From assembly GCA_022823365.1 (NCBI GenBank), contig JAJDXG010000030.1, positions 1 through 64,000 on the forward strand: 64,000 nt of DNA. The letters run 5' to 3'. Below the pieces are notes generated by a model. That model had not been told where the DNA came from and did no database searches. It saw nothing but the letters and a program-made list of their open reading frames with translations. Positions 1 through 9,397 of this stretch are shown here, in pieces. The stretch's first letter is position 1. Each line of letters begins with the position of its first letter. The position numbers and the translations under genes were made by a program. The DNA comes from Gemmatimonadota bacterium. GTDB lineage: Bacteria > Gemmatimonadota > Gemmatimonadetes > Longimicrobiales > Gaopeijiaceae.

Positions 1-1
1 C

Positions 2-343
2 GTGGATGTCGAAGGCGGCAGGGCCGTCTTCCTGACCCCGGGATTCTTCGGCGTCGACTCGGATGCGGCGCTCGTGGAGCTGCCCGACGAGAACTTCGAC
101 GACATCGAGGAAGCCCCCGAGGACGATGACGTGTACATCGAGGACCAGGCGGTACCGGTGAACCTCGGGAGCCTCTACGTGGTGCGCACCCGGCGCTTGC
201 GCTCCAATTACGGGCAGCTCTGCAACCACTATGCGAAGATGGTTCCCCTGGACGTGGACCGTGTTGAACGCACCGTGGTCTTCGTATTCGACACCAACGG
301 GATCTGCAACAGCCGCAAGATGCAGCCGGACATCTTCCCCTGA
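2..343 (+). CDS. C-terminal end of an unidentified protein (5' truncated)
   Basis: The frame is already open at the left edge and ends at a TGA at 341-343, so only the last 113 residues are visible; the GTG at position 2 need not be the start. The first half is very acidic (runs of Asp and Glu around residues 28-48). The second half is a compact basic and hydrophobic segment ending in MQPDIFP, with two Cys near the end. I recognise no family. The next gene, serS, starts 32 bp downstream in the same direction with no clear promoter between them, so the two may be co-transcribed. Coding is supported by codon bias, not by homology. Confidence 0.6.
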   Translation: MDVEGGRAVFLTPGFFGVDSDAALVELPDENFDDIEEAPEDDDVYIEDQAVPVNLGSLYVVRTRRLRSNYGQLCNHYAKMVPLDVDRVERTVVFVFDTNGICNSRKMQPDIFP

Positions 344-374
344 ACCCCATCTTCCCCCAAACCCTTCCTGGGCC

Positions 375-1652
375 ATGCTCGACCTGCGGATGATTCGGGC
401 GCGACCGGATCTGGTTCGTGCCGGAATGGCGCGGCGCGGCATCGCCGGCGGGGCTGCCCTCGTCGAACACTTGCTCGCGCTCGACGAGCGGCGCCGGTCC
501 TCGATCGGAGAAGCCGATGAGCTCAGGGCGCGCCGCAACACCGTTTCCCGCCGCATCGGGGAACTGAGGCGGAAGGGTGAATCGGCGGACGGTCTGATCG
601 ACGAAATGCGCAAGGTGGGCGGCCGCATCGACGCGCTGGGCGAAGTGGTGCAGGATGCGGAGGCGCACATCCGCGATACCCTGCTGGAGATGCCCAACCT
701 GCCGCTGCCGGAAGTGCCGGATGGGGGGGAGGAAGCCAACGCGCTTGTGCGCAAATGGGGGACGAAGCGGAACTTCGGTTTCGAGCCGAGACCACACTGG
801 GAGCTGGGGGAGGGGCTGGGGCTCCTCGACCTCGCGCGCGGGGCAAGGATTTCGGGTTCGGGATTCCCGGTTCTCACGGGCCGGGGTGCCCGCCTGCAGC
901 GGGAGCTGATCGGCTACATGCTCGATCTGCATGTCCGCGAGCACGGCTACACGGAGGTGCGTGTGCCCTACATGGTCACGCGCGAGAGCCTTACGGCGAC
1001 CGGCCATCTCCCGAAGTTCGAAGAGGATGCCTACGTCACGACCCTGGATGACCTCTGGCTCATCCCCACGTCCGAGGTGCCGCTTACCAACCTCCACCGG
1101 GGCGAAATCCTCTCCGCGGACGAGCTTCCTCTTCGCTACACCGCCTACTCGCCCTGCTTCCGGCGCGAAGCCGGCGCGGCGGGCGCGGACACCCGCGGCC
1201 TTCTGCGCGTCCACCAGTTCGACAAGGTGGAGCTCGTCCGCTATGAGACCCCGGAGCGCAGCCGGGAGGCGCTCGAGGAGATGACTGCGGAAGCGGAGGT
1301 GATTCTCCAGCGTCTGGGGCTTCCCTATCGCGTCCTCAGCCTGGCCACGGGCGATCTGGGCTTCTGGTCGGCCATGACCTACGATCTCGAGGTCTGGGCG
1401 CCGGGCGTGCGCCGCTGGCTGGAAGTGTCGAGCGTCAGCACCACCACCGACTACCAGGCGCGGCGCGCGAACCTGCGGTATCGGCCCCGTCCCGGCCGCA
1501 AGCCGGAATTCGTGCACACGTTGAACGGTTCGGCGCTCGCTCTGCCGCGGCTGCTGGTGGCCCTGCTGGAGACCGGCCAGGAAGAGGACGGCAGCGTGAC
1601 CTTGCCGGAGCCGCTGGCCGAGCGACTCGGGGCCGGTCGCCTGCTGCCCTGA
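375..1652 (+). CDS. serS: Seryl-tRNA synthetase
   Basis: Class II synthetase that charges tRNA-Ser (and tRNA-Sec where present) with serine in the cytoplasm. The 425-residue length is normal for the family. The ATG at 375 is chosen because MLDLRMIRARPDLVRAGMARRG is the usual SerRS N-terminus; the frame stays open upstream to 231 but overlaps the preceding gene. Residues about 30-110 form the tRNA-binding coiled-coil arm. The catalytic core shows PTSEVPL, the motif 2 stretch CFRREAGAAGADTRGLLR, and the C-terminal motif 3 region with HTLNGSALALPRLLVALLE. The histidine kinase follows after 15 bp. SerRS also supplies the Ser-tRNA-Sec substrate of the SelA encoded at 61832, a link known from the pathway. 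Identification is secure. Confidence 0.97.
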   Translation: MLDLRMIRARPDLVRAGMARRGIAGGAALVEHLLALDERRRSSIGEADELRARRNTVSRRIGELRRKGESADGLIDEMRKVGGRIDALGEVVQDAEAHIRDTLLEMPNLPLPEVPDGGEEANALVRKWGTKRNFGFEPRPHWELGEGLGLLDLARGARISGSGFPVLTGRGARLQRELIGYMLDLHVREHGYTEVRVPYMVTRESLTATGHLPKFEEDAYVTTLDDLWLIPTSEVPLTNLHRGEILSADELPLRYTAYSPCFRREAGAAGADTRGLLRVHQFDKVELVRYETPERSREALEEMTAEAEVILQRLGLPYRVLSLATGDLGFWSAMTYDLEVWAPGVRRWLEVSSVSTTTDYQARRANLRYRPRPGRKPEFVHTLNGSALALPRLLVALLETGQEEDGSVTLPEPLAERLGAGRLLP

Positions 1653-1667
1653 GGAGGCGACGGGCGG

Positions 1668-2846
1668 GTGTCGCCGAAGCGCTGGTACGTCGGGCTCGCG
1701 GCGCTCTTCGTGGCACTGGCGGGATGGTATCTGCTCTACACACAGCAGATCGTGCGCGCGCTGCGGGCCGACAGCGAGATCTTCACGCGCATCTATGCCG
1801 AGGTCATGGAAGGTCTGACCGACCCCGAGGAAGGCAGTTCCATCCAGGCACTCAGGGGGCTTCAACTGCTGATCACCGAGTCGGGCGTGCCGTTCGTGAT
1901 GACCGGACCCGGCGACACCGTGCTGGCCGTCGAGAACCTCCCCTTCGACGTGGATCTCGGCTCGGCGCAGGGGCAGGAGCGGGTGCGCGGCTACATCAAC
2001 ACCCTGGATCAGCGCAATCCCCCCGTCGGAGACCCCGAAGTCCAGCTCATCCATTACGGCCCACCTCCGATTCTGACGCGCCTGCGCTGGATTCCATGGC
2101 TCCAGGCAGGGGGGCTGGCGCTGGTCGTGCTCATGCTGGCGGGACTGGTGCGATACCAGCGCAGAGTGGCTGGAGAACGCGCCTGGACGGTGATGGCCCG
2201 CGAACTCGCACACCAGCTGGGCACACCAATCTCTTCGCTGCACGGCTGGGTCGAAGTACTCAAGCTGCCCGCGCCCGAGCGGCCCGGAGAGCTGTCCGAC
2301 CGCGAGATTCTGCACGAACTCGACGATGATGTCGAACGCCTCGAACGCGTTACCCGGCGATTCGAGCTGATCGGCCGGGAGCCTGCCCTCGGGCAGGTCG
2401 ACCTGACCCGCGTGCTGGAGGAGCTGGAGGGCTACTTCCGTTCCCGCCTCCCCAGCCTGGCGTCGGAAGTGGAACTGGTGATGGAAGTTCCTTCCGACCT
2501 TCCCGCGGTCAAGGGACACCATGTCCTTCTCGGCTGGGCTTTCGAGAACGTGCTCAAGAACTCGCTCGACGCCCTGGCCGGGCGCGGCGGCCGGATCTCG
2601 ATCACATGCTCCGGGTCGGGTGCGGGATGGGTGGATGTGCGCATCGCGGATACCGGGCCCGGAATCGATCCCGCCGTGCGCGACGACATCTTCGAACCCG
2701 GTGTTACCACCAAGGCGAGCGGCTGGGGCGTGGGGCTCACGCTGGCGCGCCGCATCGTGCAGGGCGTGCACCGCGGCAAGCTCGAGCTGGTGTCGGAGTG
2801 GGAGCCCGGCGCGACCTTCAACATACGACTTCCGTCCGAGGCCTGA
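1668..2846 (+). CDS. Membrane sensor histidine kinase (orphan)
   Basis: 392 residues from a GTG start. There are two membrane segments (about residues 7-26 and 145-162) and between them an extracytoplasmic sensor region of roughly 115 residues that I do not recognise. The dimerisation/phosphoacceptor helix reads ELAHQLGTPISSL, with the phosphorylated His at about residue 182. The ATPase domain has an N box (ENVLKNSLDAL, about 293-303), a G1 box (DTGPGID, 328-334) and a G2 box (GWGVGLTLA, 352-360). All catalytic motifs are intact. No response regulator gene is adjacent, so the partner is unknown. It lies between serS and the PcrA-like helicase gene, with a 4-bp gap to the latter. The stimulus cannot be deduced from sequence. 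Confidence 0.88.
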   Translation: MSPKRWYVGLAALFVALAGWYLLYTQQIVRALRADSEIFTRIYAEVMEGLTDPEEGSSIQALRGLQLLITESGVPFVMTGPGDTVLAVENLPFDVDLGSAQGQERVRGYINTLDQRNPPVGDPEVQLIHYGPPPILTRLRWIPWLQAGGLALVVLMLAGLVRYQRRVAGERAWTVMARELAHQLGTPISSLHGWVEVLKLPAPERPGELSDREILHELDDDVERLERVTRRFELIGREPALGQVDLTRVLEELEGYFRSRLPSLASEVELVMEVPSDLPAVKGHHVLLGWAFENVLKNSLDALAGRGGRISITCSGSGAGWVDVRIADTGPGIDPAVRDDIFEPGVTTKASGWGVGLTLARRIVQGVHRGKLELVSEWEPGATFNIRLPSEA

Positions 2847-2850
2847 TCCG

Positions 2851-5121
2851 GTGGATCACCTGGAGGGGCTGAACCCCGAGCAGCGGGCCGCCGTGCTCCA
2901 TTTCGAGGGGCCTGTGCTGGTGCTCGCCGGCGCGGGGACCGGAAAGACCCGGGCGCTCACCTGCCGGATCGCCCACCTGGTGCGCGAGCACGGCGTGCCG
3001 CCGCATCGCATCCTCGCCGTCACCTTCACCAACAAGGCGGCGGGTGAGATGCGGGAGCGCGTCGGCAACTATCTGGGGGAGGGGCCGCGCGGGATGTGGC
3101 TCGGCACCTTTCACGCCCTCGGCGCACGTCTTCTGCGCATCCACGCGGGCGAGGTCGGGCGCGCGGCCCCGTTCACGATTTTCGATGCCGAGCAGAGCCT
3201 GAATCAGGTGAAGCGGGCCCAGAAGGCCGCCCGCGTCAACCCGGACCGGTGGAATCCGCGATCGGTGCAGAGCGTAATCAGTGCCGCCAAGAACGTGCTT
3301 ACCGGTCCGCAGCGGTTTCATGAAGCGAACGCGGACGGTGCCGACCCGTTGGCGGCGGCCGCGGCGCTGGTGTACCCCGAGTATCAGGCTGCTCTGGCGC
3401 GCCAGAACGCCTTCGACTTCGACGATCTGCTGATGAAGCCGGTGGAGCTGCTGGAGTCCTGTCCCGACATCCTGTACCGGTACTCGGACCGATTCGCCTT
3501 CCTGCTGGTGGACGAATACCAGGACACCAACCATGCCCAGTTCCGGCTGCTGGACCTGCTGGCGCGTACGCACGGCAACCTCATGGTGGTGGGCGACGAC
3601 GATCAGAGCATCTATGGATGGCGGGGGGCCGACATCCGCAACATCCTCCAGTTCGAGTCGGTCTTCCCCAGCGCCCAGGTCGTCCGGCTGGAGCGCAACT
3701 ACCGGTCCACCGGACACGTCCTCCACGCGGCCAATGCCGCGATCTCGCACAACGTTGCCCGCAAGGCGAAGACCCTCCATACGCGTCGTCCGGACGGCGA
3801 ACTGTTGAGCGTTCTGCACACCGCGACCGAGACCGACGAGGCTCGCTGCATCGCCGACGAGGCCGAGTCGCTGAAGCAGGCCAACGGATGGCCGTACGGG
3901 AGCTTCGCCGTCCTCTACCGCACCAACGCCCAGTCGCGCGCGCTCGAGGAGGAGTTGATGCGGCGCTTCATTCCCTATCAGATCGTCGGAGGCGTGCGCT
4001 TCTACGAGAGGCGCGAGATCCGCGACGTGCTGGCCTATCTGCGACTGATCTCGAACCCCCGGGACGAAGAGGCCTTCAACCGCGTGGTCAACCATCCGAA
4101 ACGCGGAGTCGGCACTGTGTCGCAGAGCCGCTTGACGGCGTGGGCGCGAGGACGCGGGATGTCGCTGCTCGAGGCTGCCGCGGAGGCCGATGCGGTGGAA
4201 GGCATCCGGCCGTCCACCGCCCGCACGCTCGGGCGCTTCGCGCGCATGATCGGCGACTGGCGTTCCCTCGCCCGGGAACGGAATGCGGGCGAGGTCACGG
4301 AGGCGGTGGTCACCGGGTTGGACCTGCGGGAGCGGCTGCGCGAAGAGGGGCCGGAGGGCGAGGACAGGGCCGCGAACGTGACGGAGTTGATCGCCGCTGC
4401 CTTCCGCTTCGACCCCTCGGAGCATGATCTCGGAGGAGAGGAGGAGATCGCAGGGGCCAGCGAGCTCGATCTGTTCCTTCAGCACACGGCGCTGGTCACG
4501 GGCATCGACGCGCACGACAGCGGGGCCGACGCGGTCACCCTCATGACCCTCCACAGCGCGAAGGGGCTCGAGTTCCCGTGCGTCTTTCTCGCCGGGATGG
4601 AGGAAGGGCTGTTTCCGCTGTCGCGAGCGCTGGAGCTGCCCGAGGAGCTGGAGGAGGAACGGAGGCTCTTCTATGTGGGGATCACGCGGGCCGAGGAGAA
4701 GCTCTATCTGAGCTACGCGGAGCGAAGATGGCGAGCCGGGGAGGGCATGACATCGAGGCCCTCGTCGTTCCTCGGCACGATTCCCGACACGCTGGTGGAA
4801 TACCGGCGCTCGTCGCGGCTGCAGTTGTCCCGCCACCGGTATCGCGCGAGAGGCGCGTACCGGGAGGGCAGGCATGGTGGCGAGTCCCTGGACCGGAGCC
4901 AGGCCTATGCGGACCCGGATCCGGCCCGATACGATGATCTGAACCAGGACGCTCCGCGCTACCGGCAAGGTGAACGCGTGGTTCACGGGACCTTCGGCTT
5001 CGGATCGATCCTGGCTATCTCGGGGTTCGGTCCGGACCTCAGGGTGACGGTGGATTTCGATGACGTGGGGAGGAAGAAACTGGTAGCGCGCTTCGCGGGT
5101 CTCGAAAGGGCGTTCGAGTGA
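2851..5121 (+). CDS. pcrA: ATP-dependent DNA helicase, PcrA/UvrD family
   Basis: Superfamily 1 3'-5' helicase acting in nucleotide excision repair, replication restart and removal of stalled RNA polymerase. The GTG at 2851 gives 756 residues beginning DHLEGLNPEQRAAV, the standard family start; an open extension back to 2521 overlaps the kinase gene and is not used. Visible motifs are Walker A GAGTGKT (27-33), Walker B LLVDEYQDTN, motif III VVGDDDQSIYGWRGAD, motif IV LERNYRS, and motif V/VI (TLHSAKGLEFPCVF, RRLFYVGITRAEEKL). The C-terminus (GERVVHGTFGFGSI to the end) is the Tudor-like domain that contacts RNA polymerase in PcrA and UvrD. The stop codon overlaps the gatC start in GTGA. pcrA or uvrD are equally fair names. 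Confidence 0.95.
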   Translation: MDHLEGLNPEQRAAVLHFEGPVLVLAGAGTGKTRALTCRIAHLVREHGVPPHRILAVTFTNKAAGEMRERVGNYLGEGPRGMWLGTFHALGARLLRIHAGEVGRAAPFTIFDAEQSLNQVKRAQKAARVNPDRWNPRSVQSVISAAKNVLTGPQRFHEANADGADPLAAAAALVYPEYQAALARQNAFDFDDLLMKPVELLESCPDILYRYSDRFAFLLVDEYQDTNHAQFRLLDLLARTHGNLMVVGDDDQSIYGWRGADIRNILQFESVFPSAQVVRLERNYRSTGHVLHAANAAISHNVARKAKTLHTRRPDGELLSVLHTATETDEARCIADEAESLKQANGWPYGSFAVLYRTNAQSRALEEELMRRFIPYQIVGGVRFYERREIRDVLAYLRLISNPRDEEAFNRVVNHPKRGVGTVSQSRLTAWARGRGMSLLEAAAEADAVEGIRPSTARTLGRFARMIGDWRSLARERNAGEVTEAVVTGLDLRERLREEGPEGEDRAANVTELIAAAFRFDPSEHDLGGEEEIAGASELDLFLQHTALVTGIDAHDSGADAVTLMTLHSAKGLEFPCVFLAGMEEGLFPLSRALELPEELEEERRLFYVGITRAEEKLYLSYAERRWRAGEGMTSRPSSFLGTIPDTLVEYRRSSRLQLSRHRYRARGAYREGRHGGESLDRSQAYADPDPARYDDLNQDAPRYRQGERVVHGTFGFGSILAISGFGPDLRVTVDFDDVGRKKLVARFAGLERAFE

Positions 5122-5510
5122 ACCGACCGCATGAGCCGGAGCCGGGCGTGACCGTAACCATTCGGGAAATTCACCGGATCGCGGCCCTCGCTCGCGTCCG
5201 CCTCGACCAGGGCGAGGCGAAGCGCATGGCGCGCGACATGAGTTCGATTCTGGAGCACATGGCGGTGTTGGGCGGGATCGCGGCGGAGCCTGCTCCGACA
5301 TCCGGCGTCCCGCAGGGCGAGGGCTCAATGCGACCGTTCGGGGAAGCCTCGGACGGGAGCGGCCCTCGGGCGGGAGAAGGTGCTACGATGCCGGATCGTC
5401 TCGAGCGGCCGCTCGCGAGCATCGCTCCAGACTGGCGGGATGGTCTCTTCGTAGTCCCTCGGCTTCCAGGTGTGGCGGGCGCACCCGGCGAACGTGAGAG
5501 CTCACCGTGA
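5118..5510 (+). CDS. gatC: Asp-tRNA(Asn)/Glu-tRNA(Gln) amidotransferase subunit C
   Basis: Small subunit of the GatCAB transamidosome, which converts misacylated Glu-tRNA-Gln or Asp-tRNA-Asn to the amidated form. The core [37 protein letters not shown] matches the family. At 130 residues it is longer than the usual 95-100: the linker after residue 60 is rich in Gly, Pro and Ser. The GTG at 5118 overlaps the helicase stop in GTGA; a GTG at 5148, closer to the conserved core, is a possible alternative. It ends in another GTGA overlap with gatA. No glutaminyl- or asparaginyl-tRNA synthetase is visible in the window, so which reaction is essential cannot be told. Confidence 0.9.
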   Translation: MNRPHEPEPGVTVTIREIHRIAALARVRLDQGEAKRMARDMSSILEHMAVLGGIAAEPAPTSGVPQGEGSMRPFGEASDGSGPRAGEGATMPDRLERPLASIAPDWRDGLFVVPRLPGVAGAPGERESSP

Positions 5511-6964
5511 AGCCGAATGCGGGCGGCGTGGCGGCGAGAGCCGCGGAGGTCCGGGACGGGAGACTTGCCTGGGGCTCGATGGCTGCGGAGGCGCTGGAGG
5601 CGCACGGCACGTGGGAGCGGGGCGCCGCACGCCTAAACGCCTTCATCGCCGTGGACGCGAACGCGGATCGGCAACGCGGTCCACGCGACGGCCCGCTCGC
5701 GGGGATACCGGTCGCGGTCAAGGACAACCTGGCCACGGCCGGTTTCCCCACCACCTGCGGCTCCCGCATCCTGGAGGAGTTCCGCTCCCCGTACGAAGCC
5801 ACCGCCGTCCGGCGGCTTCGGCGGGCCGGAGCGGTCATCGTCGGGAAGACCAACATGGACGAGTTCGCCATGGGGTCGTCGACCGAGAACTCCGCCTTCG
5901 GCCCCACGCGCAATCCCTGGCATCCGGAACGGGTCCCCGGCGGAAGCTCCGGCGGGTCGGCGGCGGCGGTGGCCGCGGGCATCGTGCCGGTCGCGGTGGG
6001 CTCGGACACAGGTGGTTCGGTTCGCCAGCCGGCGTCGTTCTGCGGGGTGGTGGGCATCAAACCCACCTACGGGCGGGTAAGCCGCTACGGACTGGTCGCC
6101 TTCGCCTCCTCTCTCGACCAGGTTGGCGCCCTCGGCCGCACCGTACGCGACGCGGCCACCCTGCTCGAAGTCCTGAGCGGCCACGACCCGCGCGACGCCA
6201 CCTCGGTCAACCGCCCCGTACCGCCTCTGACCGCGGCCTGCGAGCGGGGGGTGCGCGGGCTGGTCGTCGGCGTTCCGCGCGAGTACTTCCCTGCCGGACT
6301 CGATCCGGTGGTGCGCCAGCTGGCGGAGCACGCCCTCGGTGCGCTCGAGGGAGCGGGCGCCGAGTTGCGGGAGGTGTCCCTGCCGCACACCCGATACGCA
6401 ATTCCCGCCTATTACATCATCGCGCCCGCCGAAGCCTCCTCCAATCTGGCCCGCTACGACGGTGTCCGCTTCGGCCGCCGATGCCGGGAGGCGGATACTA
6501 CGGAGCGACTGTATGAGCTTTCCCGCTCCGAGGGCTTCGGCACCGAGGTCAAGCGGCGCATTCTGCTCGGTACCTACGCGCTGTCGGCGGGCTACTACGA
6601 CGCGTACTACGGCCGTGCGCAGGAGGCGCGGGCTGCGGTCGCCCGGGATTTCGAGCGGACATTCGGGGATGGCGTGGACGTGCTCTTCACCCCGACTGCG
6701 CCGACCCCCGCCTTCAAACTGGGAGAACGCGTCCACGATCCCTACCAGATGTACCTGTCCGATGTCTTCACCGTGACCGCCAACCTGGCCGGGGTACCCG
6801 CAATGTCCGTTCCGATCGGGCTGGCGGAAGGGATGCCCGTTGGGGGACAACTCATGGCCGCGCACTGGCGTGAGGACACGCTGCTGACCGCGGCCGCGGC
6901 GCTCGAAGCCGAACTGGGGACGGTGGGATCTCCCCCCGTTCCGTCCGGCGCAGGAGCTGCATGA
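5507..6964 (+). CDS. gatA: Asp-tRNA(Asn)/Glu-tRNA(Gln) amidotransferase subunit A
   Basis: Glutaminase subunit of GatCAB, an amidase-signature enzyme that releases ammonia from glutamine and channels it to GatB. The 485-residue length is typical. The Ser-cisSer-Lys catalytic triad is present: Lys72 in VAVKDNLAT, Ser147 in [11 protein letters not shown] and Ser171 in [12 protein letters not shown], with the family spacing of 75 and 24 residues. The GTG start overlaps the gatC stop, and the stop overlaps the gatB start in ATGA at 6961-6964, which points to translational coupling of the three subunits in equal amounts. Confidence 0.97.
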   Translation: MKPNAGGVAARAAEVRDGRLAWGSMAAEALEAHGTWERGAARLNAFIAVDANADRQRGPRDGPLAGIPVAVKDNLATAGFPTTCGSRILEEFRSPYEATAVRRLRRAGAVIVGKTNMDEFAMGSSTENSAFGPTRNPWHPERVPGGSSGGSAAAVAAGIVPVAVGSDTGGSVRQPASFCGVVGIKPTYGRVSRYGLVAFASSLDQVGALGRTVRDAATLLEVLSGHDPRDATSVNRPVPPLTAACERGVRGLVVGVPREYFPAGLDPVVRQLAEHALGALEGAGAELREVSLPHTRYAIPAYYIIAPAEASSNLARYDGVRFGRRCREADTTERLYELSRSEGFGTEVKRRILLGTYALSAGYYDAYYGRAQEARAAVARDFERTFGDGVDVLFTPTAPTPAFKLGERVHDPYQMYLSDVFTVTANLAGVPAMSVPIGLAEGMPVGGQLMAAHWREDTLLTAAAALEAELGTVGSPPVPSGAGAA

Positions 6965-8400
6965 AGGACTCGCCGCTGGAAGCCGTGATCGGCCTGGAGG
7001 TCCACGTTCAGCTTGACACCGGGCGCAAACTGTTCTGCGCGGATTCAACCGCATTCGGAGCACCGCCCAACACGGCCGTGTGCCCGGTCTGCCTGGGGCT
7101 GCCCGGCGCGCTCCCCGTGCTCGACCCGGGAGCGGTCGATCTCGCGCTCCGGGCGGCGCTCGCGCTGGACTGCACCATCCACCCCGTCTCGGTCTTCGCC
7201 CGCAAGAACTACTTCTATCCCGACCTGCCCAAGGGATATCAGATCTCCCAGTTCGAACGCCCCCTGGCCACCCGGGGCGCCGTGGAACTGGATGGCGGCC
7301 GGCGGGTGCGGATCCGACGGGTGCACATGGAGGAGGACGCCGGAAAGTCGCTACACGATCGCTTCGCCTCCGCGACCGCCATCGACCTGAACCGGACCGG
7401 CACCCCGCTGATCGAGATCGTTTCGGAGCCGGACCTGCGCTCTCCCCGGGAGGCGCGCTCATATCTCCAATTCCTCAAGCGACTGATGGAATACCTGGAG
7501 ATATCCGATTGCAACATGGAAGAGGGCAGCCTGCGCGTGGACGCGAACGTGTCCCTGCGGAAGAAGGGAAGCGAGCGCCTCGAGGCCAGCACCGAGGTCA
7601 AGAACCTCAACAGTTTCTCGGCGGTGGAAAAGGCCCTCGGCGTCGAGATCCGACGCCAGACCCGGATTCGCGCCGAGGGCCGTGCCGTGACCCGCCAGAC
7701 CCTGCTCTGGGATGCCGCAGGAGGCGACGTGCGGGTGATGCGGGACAAAGAGGACAGCCAGGACTACCGCTATTTCCCCGATCCCGACCTCCCGCCTCTC
7801 GTCCTCTCGGCCGCGCGCGTCGCGTCGCTGCGGGCCGGACTGGGGGAGCTGCCGCGCGCGAAGCGCGAGCGCTTTCGGCGCCAGTACGAGCTGCCCGAAT
7901 ACGACGCGGACGTGCTTACTTCGTCCCGGGGACTCGCGGACTACTACGAAGCCGTTGTCGCGTGCGGGAGGCAGCCCAAGACGGTGTCCAACTGGGTGAT
8001 GGGGCCGGTGCTCGAGACTGTGAAACGGGGAATCGCCGACCTTTCCTCACCGGGGCTGGCGCCCGGGCGACTCGCCGAACTGCTCGTGCTGGTGGACAAG
8101 GGGACGCTGTCGGCCACGGCGGCCAAGACGGTCCTCGCCGGCATGGCGCGCTCCGGCGACCCGCCCGGGGCGATCGTCCAGCGGGAAGGGCTCGAGCAGG
8201 TGCGCGAAGACCAGGTGCTGGACAGGTGGGTGACGGACGCGGTGGCGGCGCATCCGGACGCAGTCGCCCGCTACCGCGCGGGCGAGGCGCGCCTCTTCGG
8301 GTTTCTCATGGGCCAGGTCATGCGTGCCTCCGGGCGCAAGGCGGACCCGCGCCGGGTGAGCCAGTTGCTGCGGGCCGCGCTGGACGCCGATGCGGATTGA
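6961..8400 (+). CDS. gatB: Asp-tRNA(Asn)/Glu-tRNA(Gln) amidotransferase subunit B
   Basis: Kinase/transferase and tRNA-binding subunit of GatCAB. The 479-residue length is normal. The start [22 protein letters not shown] is the family signature, followed by the cysteine-rich [13 protein letters not shown] segment. [11 protein letters not shown] and HMEEDAGKS belong to the conserved active-site cradle. [17 protein letters not shown] and the C-terminal YqeY-like helical domain that binds tRNA are complete. It is the last gene of the run that began at serS. The convergent DUF948-like gene ends 47 bp downstream; the gap is GC-rich and has no U-run terminator that I can see. Confidence 0.97.
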   Translation: MKDSPLEAVIGLEVHVQLDTGRKLFCADSTAFGAPPNTAVCPVCLGLPGALPVLDPGAVDLALRAALALDCTIHPVSVFARKNYFYPDLPKGYQISQFERPLATRGAVELDGGRRVRIRRVHMEEDAGKSLHDRFASATAIDLNRTGTPLIEIVSEPDLRSPREARSYLQFLKRLMEYLEISDCNMEEGSLRVDANVSLRKKGSERLEASTEVKNLNSFSAVEKALGVEIRRQTRIRAEGRAVTRQTLLWDAAGGDVRVMRDKEDSQDYRYFPDPDLPPLVLSAARVASLRAGLGELPRAKRERFRRQYELPEYDADVLTSSRGLADYYEAVVACGRQPKTVSNWVMGPVLETVKRGIADLSSPGLAPGRLAELLVLVDKGTLSATAAKTVLAGMARSGDPPGAIVQREGLEQVREDQVLDRWVTDAVAAHPDAVARYRAGEARLFGFLMGQVMRASGRKADPRRVSQLLRAALDADAD

Positions 8401-8447
8401 AGTCGGCGGATTGCCGGCCGGCCTTCCCCGAGTGCTGCCCGCGGCCG

Positions 8448-9089
8448 CTATCCGGTCTCGCCAGCCGGCTCGCGCCCGTCCTCCAGCCGCGTGACGGCGG
8501 GAGTGTCGTCCGGTTCATCGCCCGCGGGCTCCGCCGGGGCATCCTCTTCGGCCGGGAGCACGGAGCGGGCGGTTCCGCGCGCGCGCTCAAGAGCGCGTGC
8601 GCCGGCGCCCACCCCGCGAACGGCCGCAGCCGTCTTCAGAAACGTCTCTTCAGCCTCGGCCTGCACCACTTCCAGCAACGCGTTGAACTCATCGATGCGG
8701 GTTTCCATGTGCGTCGATGCCTGCCTCAGCCGGTCGGACAGCGCCCGCACGGACCCTGTAAGGTGCCGCGCCTCGTCGCGCAGCGAGCGGGACACGGCAT
8801 CCACGTTGTCCGCGACGCCCGCAGCGCGTTCGAGCACCGGTCGGCTCTGTTCCTCCAGCCGGCGCGCGATGTCGGTGAGCCGGCGCCCGTGCCTGTCCAG
8901 CCGCCTCAGGAAGGCCAGCAGCGCCACGGCACCGAGCGAGGCCAGGACCACAAGGGCCAGGAGGCCCCACTCGCTGACATTCGCGATCCCCGAGGGCGCG
9001 ACCATGACGAGAACCGTGTCGGCCGCCGGTTCCTGCCCCGACACCCGGGCGGATGCCGCGGCCATTGTCGTCCAAACCGTTGCAATCAT
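8448..9089 (-). CDS. DUF948-like single-pass membrane protein
   Basis: 213 residues. An N-terminal segment (about 1-38) precedes one strong transmembrane helix (about 41-60, LLALVVLASLGAVALLAFL). A long amphipathic coiled coil follows (about 65-165), rich in Arg, Glu, Ala and Leu with regularly spaced Val/Leu, then a charged Pro/Glu/Asp-rich tail. This is the layout of DUF948-type proteins, which are membrane-tethered and of unknown function. I see no enzyme motif. An internal ATG (codon 9, at 9065) is an alternative start, as neither has a good ribosome-binding site. It is the only minus-strand gene in the first 38 kb and is transcribed away from murA. Confidence 0.7.
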   Translation of the reverse strand: MIATVWTTMAAASARVSGQEPAADTVLVMVAPSGIANVSEWGLLALVVLASLGAVALLAFLRRLDRHGRRLTDIARRLEEQSRPVLERAAGVADNVDAVSRSLRDEARHLTGSVRALSDRLRQASTHMETRIDEFNALLEVVQAEAEETFLKTAAAVRGVGAGARALERARGTARSVLPAEEDAPAEPAGDEPDDTPAVTRLEDGREPAGETG

Positions 9090-9397
9090 GGTATGATCAG
9101 GAGCGGCATGGAGCCGGGAAGATTGGCGGGGCTTCCCTCGGGAAGCGCCTCACCGAAGGGTGCATCTAACGTATTGACAACAACTTGTAGAATCATCTGT
9201 TCTCCAATGGTAGCGCATTCGGGGCTCGCGCTGCAAGAACTTCCATGCACGTCCTGATCCCGCTGGCCGGGGCGTCGGCGGCGTGGTATGTTGGCGCGGC
9301 AGTGTGGCCAGGGCCCCGACGCCCGACCACCTCTCAAGGTCCCGGCGCTTGCCGGACTCCCGTCGGTTCCACCTAGTCCACCCTTCCACCCCACGTC
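9090..9397 (+). promoter_or_regulatory. Divergent intergenic region upstream of murA with promoter-like elements
   Basis: This 308-bp gap holds no convincing gene. On the plus strand there are two extended -10-like sequences, TGGTATGAT (9089-9097, overlapping the DUF948 gene start) and TGGTATGTT (9284-9292). A consensus-like -35 hexamer TTGACA lies at 9174-9179 but has no good -10 element 16-18 bp downstream. The 9284 element is the most likely murA promoter, about 100 bp upstream of the ATG. The stretch 9172-9205 is clearly more A/T-rich than its surroundings. These are pattern matches only. Confidence 0.3.

Noticed and set aside
2818-5328. An 836-codon open frame on the minus strand antisense to the PcrA-like helicase
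   Set aside because: GC-rich codon bias leaves long antisense frames open; its translation is His/Arg/Pro-rich with no motif, and the plus strand encodes a complete helicase.
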